From the NCBI GenBank assembly GCA_036389375.1, contig DASVQA010000192.1:1-36856 (forward strand): a DNA stretch of 36,856 nt. The letters are read 5' to 3'. The DNA comes from QHXQ01 sp036389375 (GTDB lineage: Bacteria; Acidobacteriota; Blastocatellia; Pyrinomonadales; Pyrinomonadaceae). Made by a program: the position numbers and the translations under genes. This document shows, piece after piece, positions 26,765 to 34,560 of this stretch. The number at the start of each line of letters is the position of its first letter. Positions within the stretch are counted from its first letter, which is position 1. Under the pieces are notes generated by a model. That model saw nothing but the letters and a program-made list of their open reading frames with translations. It had not been told where the DNA came from and searched no databases.

Positions 26765-27640
26765 GTGACCAGAGACGACCGTTTGTCTGCCTTCATCGTC
26801 GCCCATACCTCGCGCTCGCGGGCCGCCGTCCGGCAGATCACGATTCATAAACGCTGGCTGAAATTCGCGGCCGTTCTAGCCTGCGCCGTCATCTGCACTT
26901 CGCTCTACGGCATCTACGGCGCGTTCCGCGAAGCCGCGCACCTGCGCACAGAGCGCGAGAACATGCGCCTGCGCACCGAGAACGAACGCCAGCGCCGGCA
27001 ACTCAAGCAACTGGAAAATCGCGTGGATGCGATTGAAGACACGTCGCGCCGGTTAGCCGAGATATCCGGCGTCTCGGAGCAAAATCCGAATGAGAATCCG
27101 CGCGGCACGGGCGGGCCGCTGGTCAAGTTGGACGCGGCCGAGATCGCGGCCGTCGAGGCGCGCGCCGCGCAGCTTGAACAGCAGTTGGAGCATTACGAGA
27201 GCGCGCTGCACGAGCGTGCGCGCGTGCCGTCCATCTGGCCCGTCACGGGCGAGATGAACGACGGCTTCGGCGGGCGCTACGATCCGTTTGGCGGTGGCGA
27301 TTCTGAGTTTCACACCGGGCAGGACATACGGGCCGCCGTGGGCACGCCCGTCAGCGCCGCCGCCGATGGCACAGTCATGTTCGCCGGCTGGAAGAACGGC
27401 TACGGGCAGGTGGTCGAGATCGATCACGGCAACGGCTTGACGACGCGCTACGGTCATCTCTCAAAGATCGAGACGACGACGGGGCACGAGATCATGCGCG
27501 GCGAACTGCTCGGCCTCGTCGGTTCGACGGGCCGCTCGACGGGCCCGCACTTGCACTACGAGGTGCGGATCAACGATAACCCGGTCAACCCGCGCGCCTA
27601 TTTGCCGGCGCAGACGGGTGCAGAGGCACAGGCCAAGTGA
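26765..27640 (+). CDS. M23-family (LytM) peptidoglycan endopeptidase with coiled coil
   Basis: This 291-residue protein starts at GTG 26765. One membrane helix at about 35-55 (WLKFAAVLACAVICTSLYGIYG) is followed by a coiled coil (about 58-100, rich in Glu, Arg and Leu) and a second short helix region. The LytM domain (about 155-280) has the zinc residues in H-T-G-Q-D (FHTGQDIRAA) and H-x-H (GPHLHYEV), plus GNGLTTRYGHLS. All ligands for an active enzyme are present. These enzymes cut peptide cross-links or, when degenerate, activate amidases at the septum. The layout (anchor, coiled coil, LytM) resembles the divisome-linked EnvC/MepM types. No partner genes adjoin. Confidence 0.92.
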   Translation: MTRDDRLSAFIVAHTSRSRAAVRQITIHKRWLKFAAVLACAVICTSLYGIYGAFREAAHLRTERENMRLRTENERQRRQLKQLENRVDAIEDTSRRLAEISGVSEQNPNENPRGTGGPLVKLDAAEIAAVEARAAQLEQQLEHYESALHERARVPSIWPVTGEMNDGFGGRYDPFGGGDSEFHTGQDIRAAVGTPVSAAADGTVMFAGWKNGYGQVVEIDHGNGLTTRYGHLSKIETTTGHEIMRGELLGLVGSTGRSTGPHLHYEVRINDNPVNPRAYLPAQTGAEAQAK

Positions 27641-27663
27641 GTGTGCGCGTAAGTTTTTTCCGC

Positions 27664-27693
27664 TTGACAGTTTTACGGGGCATCGCTTAGTAT
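27664..27693 (+). promoter_or_regulatory. Sigma-70-type promoter of cspA
   Basis: Perfect -35 TTGACA (27664-27669) and near-consensus -10 TAGTAT (27688-27693) are separated by 18 bp. It points to cspA, giving a 5' leader of about 310 nt, the pattern known for cold-shock genes. Confidence 0.7.
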
Positions 27694-27699
27694 GCGCCG

Positions 27700-28011
27700 T
27701 CGTTCGGGCGGCCGTTCAGTTAAGTTTGATTGAAGTGGCCGTTTTAAGTTTTGTTAGTGGTAGCGCAATGAGTTCGTGTTTTCTCCCTCTCTGTCCGTGT
27801 GTGGTGTAGAGCGCGTGCCTCGCTTCGAAGCGCTCAACCCGCAGCACGGGCATTTTCTTTGCTTCATGTAGTTTTCTTGGGGCGTCCTCCTGAAAAGCGG
27901 CGCACCCGGCTCATGAGCGTTAACTTAGCGGACAGAGGTGTGCAGTCACCTTGAAAGCGACTGCACCGCTTTGGCCGCTTTCACCCGAATCGTTAGGAGG
28001 ATTCGTTAGCT
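27700..28011 (+). promoter_or_regulatory. Long structured leader of cspA (candidate thermosensor)
   Basis: This about 310-nt untranslated region can form hairpin A, GTGCAGTC (27940-27947) with GACTGCAC (27959-27966). It can also form a competing helix B, GAAAGCG (27953-27959) with CGCTTTC (27976-27982), which uses the loop of A. A third hairpin, CGAATC (27986-27991) with GATTCG (28000-28005), holds most of the ribosome site AGGAGG (27995-28000). Known: E. coli cspA has a long leader that refolds on cooling. That this leader does so is inference. Confidence 0.55.
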
Positions 28012-28218
28012 ATGCCTAGAATTACCGGTAAGGTCAAGTGGTTCAACAACGCGAAGGGCTACGGCTTCATTGAGCAGCCCGGCTCTTCGGACATCTTCGT
28101 TCACTATAGTGCCATTCAGGGCGACGGCTTCAAGACGCTGGAAGAGGGTCAGACCGTCGAGTTTGAAGTGACGCAGGGCCCGAAGGGCCCGCAGGCCGAA
28201 AAAGTGATGAAGGTGTAA
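28012..28218 (+). CDS. cspA: Cold-shock protein (CspA family)
   Basis: The 68-residue cold-shock domain is complete: KVKWFNNAKGYGFIEQ contains RNP1 (K-G-Y-G-F-I) and SSDIFVHYSAI contains RNP2. The usual G-F-K-T-L-E-E-G-Q-x-V-x-F turn follows. The protein binds single-stranded RNA and DNA as an RNA chaperone. Start ATG 28012 follows AGGAGG at 27995-28000 with a spacing of 11 nt, which is long and may be set by the small hairpin over it. The gene stands alone between its own promoter and a strong terminator. Confidence 0.96.
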   Translation: MPRITGKVKWFNNAKGYGFIEQPGSSDIFVHYSAIQGDGFKTLEEGQTVEFEVTQGPKGPQAEKVMKV

Positions 28219-28328
28219 GCTTCTGCTCCCCAAGCTATCGGCTGTTTCAGCCACTGACCGCTTCCGGTCGCAAGAGCCGGGAAGCGTTACGAAACCGGAA
28301 GGCTGGATTCGTTCGGCCTCACGGAATC

Positions 28329-28379
28329 AAAACCAGAACGGCGTGCTTGTTAATTCAACAGGCACGCCGTTCTGGTTTT
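28329..28379. terminator. Strong bidirectional terminator between cspA and the MXAN_5187-like gene
   Basis: An 18-bp perfect stem, AAAACCAGAACGGCGTGC (28329-28346) with its complement at 28362-28379, has a 15-base loop. A and T tails on both sides make it work for both converging genes. Confidence 0.9.
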
Positions 28380-28408
28380 GTAGCGTCTGACGATTTTAAT
28401 CTTCGGTT

Positions 28409-29092
28409 TTAATCTTCGCGCTGACGTTCCGCCTTCGCTTTGAAACTAACCCGCCCGTCTTCCAGATAAACGGAATAGCGCACGCTCTGGCAGCCCAGAC
28501 GCTCTTTGAGCGCGTCGGTCTTGGCGGCGATCATGCGATGGAATTGTGCGAACGAGAAATCGTCCACCGCCTCGCCGCACTGCACCTTCGCGCGCACGAG
28601 CGCATCGTAGAGACCTTTGACTGTCGGCACGTCGCCGCGCGCGTCGGCGCAGACGAAGGTGGCACGGCGCACGTGCGGCTCTTCCTGCTTGTGCGCGGCG
28701 CGCGCGCCTTGCGCGGCGGGCCCGCGCCCCTCTTCGCGCTCCTGAATCGTACGTCGCCACAGGTCGCGGAACGACGTGTAGCGCGCGACGATTGAGTTAT
28801 AACGGTAGCGTTGCGCGTAGGTGAAATTGCGCTCGTCGGCCAGCCGCTTGATGAGTGTCTCGACGCGCCCCTTAGTATCGTAGGGCGGACGCTTGGCCGA
28901 GCCGTTGAAGTAGATGTCGAACTCGACCTTGAGCTTGCGCACGTCGTCTTCGAGCCGGACGAGCATGTCATCAATCGACAGGGGCTGCTCGTGGGCGAGA
29001 TTCGTCTTCTTCTCTTCCTGCCCCGGCGTATCACGGTGGCGTTCGTGCTCGCGCTCGCGGAGCCGGCGCACGAACAGATTCTCTCGCGGCAT
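28409..29092 (-). CDS. MXAN_5187 C-terminal-like domain protein
   Basis: This 227-residue soluble protein is very rich in Arg, Glu and Lys. The segment at about 40-110 (LEDDVRKLKVEFDIYFNGSAKRPPYDTKGRVETLIKRLADERNFTYAQRYRYNSIVARY) is the pattern I associate with the MXAN_5187 C-terminal family found in myxobacteria and Acidobacteria. A conserved C-terminal block follows (FHRMIAAKTDALKERLGCQSVRYSVYLEDGRVSFKAKAERQ). Its function is not known; in some members related sequence is fused to type IV pilus or signalling parts. There is no signal peptide or membrane helix. It converges on cspA. Confidence 0.65.
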   Translation of the reverse strand: MPRENLFVRRLREREHERHRDTPGQEEKKTNLAHEQPLSIDDMLVRLEDDVRKLKVEFDIYFNGSAKRPPYDTKGRVETLIKRLADERNFTYAQRYRYNSIVARYTSFRDLWRRTIQEREEGRGPAAQGARAAHKQEEPHVRRATFVCADARGDVPTVKGLYDALVRAKVQCGEAVDDFSFAQFHRMIAAKTDALKERLGCQSVRYSVYLEDGRVSFKAKAERQRED

Positions 29093-29282
29093 AACTGAGA
29101 CTCCTTAAACTCGGCGCTGCGGAAAAGCGCCTCACATCGAACATAAACGTTGGCGCGCGGCGGTGTCAATAAATTTGGCGGCTTACGCTTCGGCGCGCGG
29201 AGAGCGTAGAATGCCGCTCAGCTTTGGCAAGCCGCACCGCTCAATGGCACGTAAGCACCCATCAGCAACGGATTAAGGACAA

Positions 29283-30719
29283 ATGCCCGACCGCACTCAA
29301 GCTTTGCGCGCGCTACCTTCGATTGACGCGCTGCTGCGTGAACCGGCCGCCGCCAGTTTGCGTGCCCGCACCGGCGCGGCGCATTTGGCTAAGCTGGCGC
29401 GTGCCGTCACGGACGAGTTGCGCGCGGAGTTGCAGACGCGTGCGTTCGACGGCGCAACAGGTAACGGCGGGCCGACGCGCGCCGCCCTGTTGGCGGAAGC
29501 GGTCGAGCGGTTGACGCGCGCCGTGGCCGGCGAACGGGCAGGGGCGCTGCGCCGCGTCATCAACGCAACCGGCGTCGTGCTGCACACGAACATGGGGCGC
29601 GCACCGTTGTCGGCGGCCGCGCGTCGGGCCGTAGCGCAAGAGGCGGCGGGCTATTGCACGCTCGAATACGATCTGGCGGCGGGCACGCGCGGGCGACGCG
29701 GCGCGCAGGTTGAGGCGCTGCTTGCGGAGTTGACCGGCGCGGAAGCTGCGCTCGTCGTCAACAACTGCGCGGCGGCGGCGCTGCTCGTGCTGACGGCGCT
29801 CGCCAGCGGCGGCGCTGCTATCGTCTCGCGCGGCGAACTGGTCGAGATCGGCGGCGACTTCCGCGTGCCCGACGTGCTGACGCAGTCCGGCGTGACGCTC
29901 GTCGAGGTGGGCACGACCAATCGGACGAAGCTGGCGGACTACGAGCGCGCGTTGAGTGAACGCACGAAAGTGATCCTGCGCGTTCACCCGTCGAACTATC
30001 GCATCGTCGGCTTCACCGCCGCGCCCACGCTTGCCGAACTCGCTGCGCTCGCACACGCGCACGCGCTCATCATCTACGAAGATGCCGGCTCAGGCGTGCT
30101 CGCAGACCTCGGCGCGACGGGTCTGCGCGACGAACCCATCATCCACGAATCAATCGCGCAGGGCGCGGACATCGTCACCTTTAGTGGCGACAAGCTGCTC
30201 GGCGGGCCGCAGGCGGGCCTTCTTGTCGGTCGGCGCGCGCTCGTCGAACAATGTCGTCGTCACCCGTTATACCGTGCGCTGCGCGCCGACAAACTCGCGC
30301 TGGCCGCGCTGGCTGCGACCCTCGACGCACACCGGCGCGGCTCGGCTCAGGCGGAAGTGCCTGCCCTGCGCATGCTCGCAGAGACGCAGGCGGCATTGGC
30401 CGGGCGCGCGCGCGCTTTCGTCCGCCGCGCACGCACGGGCGGCGCGGCTGCGGGGGCGCTCAGCTTTGAACTCGTGCCCAGTCAATCGGCCGTCGGCGGC
30501 GGCTCGGCTCCGACGACGCAGCTACCGACCACGCTCATCGCCCTCACACACCAACAACTCTCCGCCAACGCGCTCGAAGCCGCGCTGCGCCGCGCCGCGC
30601 CGCCCGTCGTCGCGCGCATACTCGATGAACGCGTCGTGCTCGACCTGCGCACGGTCGCGGTCGAAGAAGAGACAGAACTGCTCGCCGCGCTCGCGGCCCT
30701 TGCGGCCGACGTTGCCTGA
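29283..30719 (+). CDS. selA: L-seryl-tRNA(Sec) selenium transferase
   Basis: This 478-residue PLP enzyme converts seryl-tRNA(Sec) to selenocysteyl-tRNA(Sec) using selenophosphate. Family marks are PSIDALLREP near the start, INATGVVLHTNMGRAPLS, the RGRRG segment, LVVNNCAAAALLVLTALA, GEIVEIGG-type (GELVEIGGDFRVPDVL), VGTTNRTKL, HPSNYRIVGFTAAP and the PLP lysine in FSGDKLLGGPQAG. ATG 29283 follows AAGGAC. Length is normal. selB, selD and tRNA-Sec are not in the window, so they must be elsewhere if the pathway works. A GC-rich palindrome with a short T-run after the stop (30721-30740) may end transcription. Confidence 0.95.
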   Translation: MPDRTQALRALPSIDALLREPAAASLRARTGAAHLAKLARAVTDELRAELQTRAFDGATGNGGPTRAALLAEAVERLTRAVAGERAGALRRVINATGVVLHTNMGRAPLSAAARRAVAQEAAGYCTLEYDLAAGTRGRRGAQVEALLAELTGAEAALVVNNCAAAALLVLTALASGGAAIVSRGELVEIGGDFRVPDVLTQSGVTLVEVGTTNRTKLADYERALSERTKVILRVHPSNYRIVGFTAAPTLAELAALAHAHALIIYEDAGSGVLADLGATGLRDEPIIHESIAQGADIVTFSGDKLLGGPQAGLLVGRRALVEQCRRHPLYRALRADKLALAALAATLDAHRRGSAQAEVPALRMLAETQAALAGRARAFVRRARTGGAAAGALSFELVPSQSAVGGGSAPTTQLPTTLIALTHQQLSANALEAALRRAAPPVVARILDERVVLDLRTVAVEEETELLAALAALAADVA

Positions 30720-30745
30720 GGCGCGCGCCGCTTCTTTTTGTTGAG

Positions 30746-31165
30746 CTAAATTTTATTGATCGTGCCGCGACAGCCGGGCGCTTTGCAGTGGCAGCGTTTG
30801 CTGTCGGGGTGCAGGGTCGTCACGTAATCGACGGTGATCTCTTCGCCGGGCTGTATGTCGCGCAGGGCCATGAAGAGTATGTGACCGCGCGTGGTGCGCA
30901 TGTAGGCGTTTGGTTGGCAGGAGTGGTTGACGTAGTGCGTGCCATTGCCGCCGCGCGCGCCGTCGAGGCTCCAATAGGCGTCGAGCGCGCAGATGCGCAG
31001 GATGCGATGCCGGCGTGTGCGTAAACGCCGCGCCACCTCGCGGCGCGAGATAAGCTCGCCCGTGTACTCCGCGATCTTGCGCCCCTGCGGAAAGAAGCGG
31101 GTGGCGAAACACCCCTTGCCATCAATCGGCGACGGCCGAACGGCCAGACCCGGAGCGAGAGACAT
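30746..31165 (-). CDS. SET-domain protein (lysine methyltransferase-like)
   Basis: This 139-residue protein is essentially only a SET domain. Visible are the N-terminal SPIDGKGCFATRFFPQGRKIAEYTGELIS (G-x-G strand and E-Y-x-G-E), the pseudoknot motif HYVNHSCQPNA (N-H-S-C), EEITVDY, and a compact post-SET region C-H-C-x4-C (HCKAPGCRG) that would bind zinc with the NHSC cysteine. All residues for S-adenosylmethionine binding and catalysis are present. Bacterial SET proteins can modify chromosomal or ribosomal proteins; the substrate here is unknown. The region normally holding the ribosome site carries tandem 7-bp repeats instead. Stand-alone and small, it may have come by transfer from eukaryotes long ago. 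Confidence 0.9.
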   Translation of the reverse strand: MSLAPGLAVRPSPIDGKGCFATRFFPQGRKIAEYTGELISRREVARRLRTRRHRILRICALDAYWSLDGARGGNGTHYVNHSCQPNAYMRTTRGHILFMALRDIQPGEEITVDYVTTLHPDSKRCHCKAPGCRGTINKI

Positions 31166-31170
31166 GGAAG

Positions 31171-31190
31171 CAGTAGTCAGTAGTCAGTAG
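31171..31190. repeat. Tandem 7-bp repeats immediately upstream of the SET gene
   Basis: CAGTAGT is repeated nearly three times (20 bp), starting 6 bp upstream of the SET start codon on the minus strand. No Shine-Dalgarno sequence is present. A related but scrambled inverted sequence (about 31216-31250) follows next to the neighbouring gene. Confidence 0.8.
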
Positions 31191-31250
31191 GTTTTTAAGC
31201 GCCGCGCTCTTTGTCCTCAGTCGTCAGCCATGTGCTGCTACTGGCTACTT

Positions 31251-31763
31251 TTATTTCAGTTGAAAGCTGCGCGCGATGGAGTCCGTCTGGTTGCGGATAC
31301 GCATGAGCTTGTCGCGTGCGCCGGTGAAGTGCAGGACGTAGATGGTGCGGCTGTCGGCTTGCAGGTAGTAGATGCGGCCGAGCATGGGCTTGCCGCCGCC
31401 GGTGAACTCGTAGGAAGAGGCTACGCCCTTGAGCCGGCCCGGGAAGTTCTCCTCTTTGCCTTCGACGTAGCCAGCCAGAAAACGCAGTTTCAACTCGTGG
31501 TCGCGGCGCGAGAGCGTGGCGGGCGTTGTGCCCTCGTCCACTACCTCTTTGCGTATGCGCAGGTAGCCGTCGCTGCGGTCGCCGTAGACGAACTCCGTGT
31601 GCTCGTGTGCGCTGTCGGGTCTGGTGATGGCCCGCCAAGTGGGCGACGGTAGCTCGAGCGTGTAAGGGGCGTGCGGGTCGGTAAAGATTTCCTGCGTCTG
31701 TGCCGGCGCGACGGCGCAGAGCGCCAGCAGGCACGCGGCGGCTAAGGGGATCAAGCGGCGCAT
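31251..31763 (-). CDS. Small exported protein of unknown function
   Basis: The protein is 170 residues from ATG 31763, preceded by AGGAGT at suitable distance; a longer frame start at 31835 would hide the signal peptide. MRRLIPLAAACLLALCAVAPAQTQ is a clear signal peptide. The mature part is a single alpha/beta domain: LELPSPTWRAITRPD, FVYGDRSDGYLRIRKEVV, a helix with HELKLRFLAGYVEG, GVASSYEFTGGGKPMLGRIYYLQADSRTIYVLHFTGARDKL and a final NQTDSIARSFQL. This pattern resembles small lipoprotein-like domains (PsbP/DUF1795-type folds) that begin with a short sequence and end with a helix carrying SF. No function is assigned. It is transcribed toward the SET gene. Confidence 0.75.
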   Translation of the reverse strand: MRRLIPLAAACLLALCAVAPAQTQEIFTDPHAPYTLELPSPTWRAITRPDSAHEHTEFVYGDRSDGYLRIRKEVVDEGTTPATLSRRDHELKLRFLAGYVEGKEENFPGRLKGVASSYEFTGGGKPMLGRIYYLQADSRTIYVLHFTGARDKLMRIRNQTDSIARSFQLK

Positions 31764-31897
31764 ATTAAATTTTACTCCTGTTGCATACGACGAGCTGAAT
31801 TTGCGTTTCTGAAGGGCCGACCCTTGCGTTGTCATTCATCCCTTCAGATGCGCGCGTTTGAGAATCCTGTTGCCCGCCGTGTGCCGGGCCGGCGGCC

Positions 31898-32668
31898 TCA
31901 TTTCAACGGCTCCAGAGCGGCGCGCTGCGCGGCGAAGAGTTGCGCGAGTCCGTCGGTGGCGAGCGCGAGCAGCGCGTCCATCTCGGTGCGCGCGAACGGC
32001 TCGCCCTCGGCCGTGCCCTGCACTTCGATGAAGCGCCCGTCGCCGGTGCAGACGACGTTCATGTCCACCTCTGCGCGCGAGTCCTCATCGTACTTGAGAT
32101 CGAGCAGGGGCGTGCCGCCGACGATGCCGACCGAGACGGCCGCCACCGCACCCTTCAAGGGCGAGCGCGCGATGACGCGGTCGCGCTGTAAGCGTTGACA
32201 GGCGAGCGCACAGGCGACGTAAGCGCCCGTGATCGAAGCGGTGCGTGTGCCGCCGTCGGCTTGCAGCACGTCACAGTCAACTGTGAGCGTGCGTTCGCCT
32301 AGCAGCGAGAGGTCTAGGACGGCGCGCAGCGAGCGCCCGATCAGGCGTTGAATTTCGTGCGTGCGCCCGGAGGGGCCGCCGCGCCCCGTCTCGCGCTGCG
32401 TGCGTTGTTGCGTCGCGCGCGGCAGCATCGCGTATTCGGCCGTCAACCAGCCCTGCCCGGAATTGCGCCGGAAGACGGGCACGCGTTCTTCGAGCGTGGC
32501 GGTGCAGATAACGCGCGTTGCGCCCATCTCGATGAGCGCCGAGCCTTCGGCGTAAGGCATGAAGTTGGGCGTGATCCGCACGGCGCGCAATTCGTCCGCG
32601 CGGCGACCATCGGTTCGGGCGAAAGCGACTCCGGCTTTCGCAACATTAGTTTGCGGTTTGAAGCTCAT
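31898..32668 (-). CDS. rph: Ribonuclease PH
   Basis: The 256-residue phosphorolytic 3'-5' exoribonuclease trims tRNA 3' ends. Family features are RTDGRRADELRAVRITPNFMPYAEGSALIEMGATRVICTA, GWLTAEYAMLPRATQQR, the phosphate-binding R-x-G segment GRTHEIQRLIGRSLRAVLDL, and DCDVLQADGGTRTASITGAYVA. ATG 32668 is chosen because MSFKPQ leads directly into the family start; a longer frame exists but would overlap murI even further. The gene overlaps the end of murI by 23 bp, so the two are co-transcribed. Residues needed for catalysis (D in the DCDVLQADGG block) are intact. Confidence 0.96.
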   Translation of the reverse strand: MSFKPQTNVAKAGVAFARTDGRRADELRAVRITPNFMPYAEGSALIEMGATRVICTATLEERVPVFRRNSGQGWLTAEYAMLPRATQQRTQRETGRGGPSGRTHEIQRLIGRSLRAVLDLSLLGERTLTVDCDVLQADGGTRTASITGAYVACALACQRLQRDRVIARSPLKGAVAAVSVGIVGGTPLLDLKYDEDSRAEVDMNVVCTGDGRFIEVQGTAEGEPFARTEMDALLALATDGLAQLFAAQRAALEPLK

Positions 32669-33566
32669 CCTGTCCCCAGACTTCCACGGCCTCCAAACGT
32701 GAGGGCGCGCTGCCCAAAAATCTTTCGGCGACGCGCGCAAACCGCTCGGCCGCATCCGTCACGTAGAAGTGATCCAGATCATCGCACAAACGGCGCGCGC
32801 CTGCACGCTGTTTGAGCAACTGCCCCGTGTGTGTGTCGAACGCGCGCCGGCGCAGGCCCTCGCGCTCAAGCAACGCTTCGACGCTCGCCGCCGTCGCCTC
32901 GCCCGAATCAATCAGGCGCACGTCTGCGCCGACGGTCGTTTGAATTACGTCGCGCAGGATCGGATAGTGCGTGCAGCCCAGCACGAGCGCGTCCACGCGC
33001 CCGCCGCGTAAATCTTTCAAGTATTCGGCCGCCACGCTGCGCGCCACGTCCGTCTCCGCCCAACCCTCTTCCGCCAGCGCGACAAAGAGCGGGCACGCAC
33101 GCTCGACGACTTCCGCCTGCGGCGCGAAGCCTTTAATCGCGCGCCGGTATGCGCCGCTCTGCACCGTCGCCTCAGTGGCAATCACGCCGATGCGCCCGCC
33201 CGCCGAGACGCGGGCCGCAGCCTGCGCGCCCGGCTCGATCACGCCCACGACCGGCACGCCGACGTGCGCGCCTATCGCGGGCAACGCCAGCGCCGACGCC
33301 GTGTTGCACGCCACGACCAACAGCTTGACCCCGTGCGCCGCCAGAAAACGGGCGTTCTCGACCGCGTAACGCTCAACCGTCGCCAGCGACTTCGTCCCAT
33401 ACGGCACACGCGCCGTATCGCCCAGATAAACGAAACGCTCGGCCGGCAACTGCTCGTGCAGCGCGCGATAGACGGTGAGTCCGCCGACGCCGCTATCAAA
33501 GATGCCGATGGGAAGGTTGGGATTCAACTGCTGCAAAGATTCGTTGGGTGCTTTTAAATAGCTCAA
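32646..33566 (-). CDS. murI: Glutamate racemase
   Basis: The 306-residue enzyme makes D-glutamate for peptidoglycan. Clear motifs are IGIFDSGVGGLTVYRAL, YLGDTARVPYGTKS, the first catalytic Cys in VVACNTASALALPA, GVIEPGA, GVIATEATVQSGAYRRAI and the second catalytic Cys in LVLGCTHYPILRDVI. The length exceeds the usual about 265 by about 30 residues at the C-terminus, ending GSAPSRLEAVEVWGQDELQ. It follows the Uma2-like fragment with a 4-bp overlap and precedes rph with a 23-bp overlap, so all three are probably one transcript. Confidence 0.96.
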   Translation of the reverse strand: MSYLKAPNESLQQLNPNLPIGIFDSGVGGLTVYRALHEQLPAERFVYLGDTARVPYGTKSLATVERYAVENARFLAAHGVKLLVVACNTASALALPAIGAHVGVPVVGVIEPGAQAAARVSAGGRIGVIATEATVQSGAYRRAIKGFAPQAEVVERACPLFVALAEEGWAETDVARSVAAEYLKDLRGGRVDALVLGCTHYPILRDVIQTTVGADVRLIDSGEATAASVEALLEREGLRRRAFDTHTGQLLKQRAGARRLCDDLDHFYVTDAAERFARVAERFLGSAPSRLEAVEVWGQDELQTAN

Positions 33567-33790
33567 ACAGAAATATCCATTACGCGGCAGCGAAAGCCGG
33601 GCACAACGTCTGCGCCGTCAAGCTCGTCCGGCTCGGTCAGCACCTTGATCTCTTTCTGGGCGCGATGCACGGTCACGGTGCGCTGCTTCGGACTGACGAT
33701 CCAGCCCGCGCGTGCGCCAGCCGCTAACCACTCCGCCGTCATCATCTGTGTGGTCGTGCCCATCTTGGGTCTCGCCTTCTCTGGGTGCAA
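33563..33790 (-). pseudogene. Uma2-family endonuclease remnant (C-terminal part only)
   Basis: The 75-residue reading frame matches only the C-terminal third of Uma2 (DUF820) proteins: EWLAAGARAGWIVSPKQRTVTVHR, then VLTEPDELDGADVVPGFRCRVMDI. The N-terminal part with the PD-(D/E)XK residues (including the usual E-V-x-S-P segment) is absent. Upstream lies the tmRNA terminator, so nothing is left of the rest. It may be a decayed gene or a small protein kept for other reasons, since it overlaps murI and is still open. Confidence 0.6.
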
Positions 33791-33795
33791 AACTA

Positions 33796-33845
33796 AAAGC
33801 GGTCAGCGTGCTTGATGTTATCACATCGCGCTGGCTGACCGCTTT
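33796..33845 (-). terminator. Terminator of ssrA
   Basis: A 12-bp perfect stem, AAAGCGGTCAGC (33796-33807) with GCTGACCGCTTT (33834-33845), has a partly paired loop and is followed on the minus strand by TTAGTTTTG. It lies 19 bp after the tmRNA 3' end. Confidence 0.8.
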
Positions 33846-33863
33846 CGTCGTACTGCTTGTGAA

Positions 33864-34254
33864 TGGAGGCGCCGAGAATCGAACTCGGGTCCAAAGGCCG
33901 ACGCCCGAAGGCTCTACATGCTTAGCCGCTTCTCTGTTGCCTGTCTTACTCAGGCGTGTTCGCTGCCGCCGGGTTAGTGAAGCGACGAAGACCCCGACCG
34001 CGACTAGCCCAGTTTTATCTCGCCCGCCGCCCCTGAGCACAGACGGCGAGCCAGCCCAACTAGGTGACATCTCGCTCCGCGCGCTTGAGCAACTTGCGGC
34101 GAGACGCTTACTGGCTAAGGTTAATTAGGCAGCAAGGGCCAATTCATTAGAGTTGGCAATTGTTGTTTCCCCAAGCTTGTTAACGAGCTGCTCAGAGTAA
34201 GCCCGGCATGCACCCGCGTGACGCGCAAAGCCCCTGTCGAGACCTATCGCCCCC
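33864..34254 (-). ncRNA. ssrA: Transfer-messenger RNA (tmRNA)
   Basis: The 5' end GGGGGCGATAGGTCTCGACA and the 3' end (GGACCCGAGTTCGATTCTCG followed by GCGCCTCC-A) form the tRNA-like domain. The acceptor stem pairs GGGGGCG with CGCCTCC, and the T-arm has GAGTTCGATTCTC. CCA is not encoded. The tag frame (34125-34157) ends in ANSNELALAA and stop TAA; the resume codon may lie up to five codons earlier (frame GETTI before it). Length is 391 nt, which is normal for the one-piece form. It rescues stalled ribosomes with SmpB. The tag ends LALAA, the usual degradation signal. Confidence 0.95.
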
Positions 34255-34268
34255 GCAAGAGCGCGGTG

Positions 34269-34299
34269 ATTATACCGCTAAGACAGCCGCGCCTGACAA
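34269..34299 (-). promoter_or_regulatory. Promoter of ssrA
   Basis: On the minus strand TTGTCA (34294-34299) and a perfect TATAAT (34269-34274) are spaced 19 bp apart, with the tmRNA 5' end 15 bp after the -10 box. The -10 is strong and the spacing slightly long. Confidence 0.6.
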
Positions 34300-34430
34300 C
34301 CAACGCGAGCAACCAAGCGCAAAAAGTGCTGGCGCTCGTCGTTAAGCATCATTCGCGTCTGCCGTGATTTTTAGATGCCGCGCAGGGTTTAACCGTTGGT
34401 AGCCACAGGCGTGCGCTGTGGCGTGGGCGT

Positions 34431-34460
34431 TTCACGCGCCTGTGACGAATACGTTATAAT
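34431..34460 (+). promoter_or_regulatory. Promoter of the PBP1A gene
   Basis: A perfect -10 TATAAT (34455-34460) has a weak -35 TTCACG (34431-34436) 18 bp upstream. This leaves a leader of about 95 nt before ATG 34561. Nothing else is recognised between this and the ssrA promoter. Confidence 0.55.
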
Positions 34461-34560
34461 TTGCCTTGTCGGTCTCTCCTGCTGATTATGAGCAAAACCC
34501 GTTTGCCGCTTCTGCCAGCAAGTAGCAACACCGTCGTGCTAACCATCGAGGATCGCACTT

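Noticed and set aside
26491..26850. Protein-coding frame upstream of the M23 peptidase
   Set aside because: It overlaps the M23 gene start, has no ribosome site and contains the tRNA-like segment; its sequence resembles the typical false translation of tRNA-like DNA.
33618..34128. Reading frames over the tmRNA region
   Set aside because: They are open by chance across ssrA; the RNA has clear tmRNA ends and tag sequence, and the frames show no protein family.
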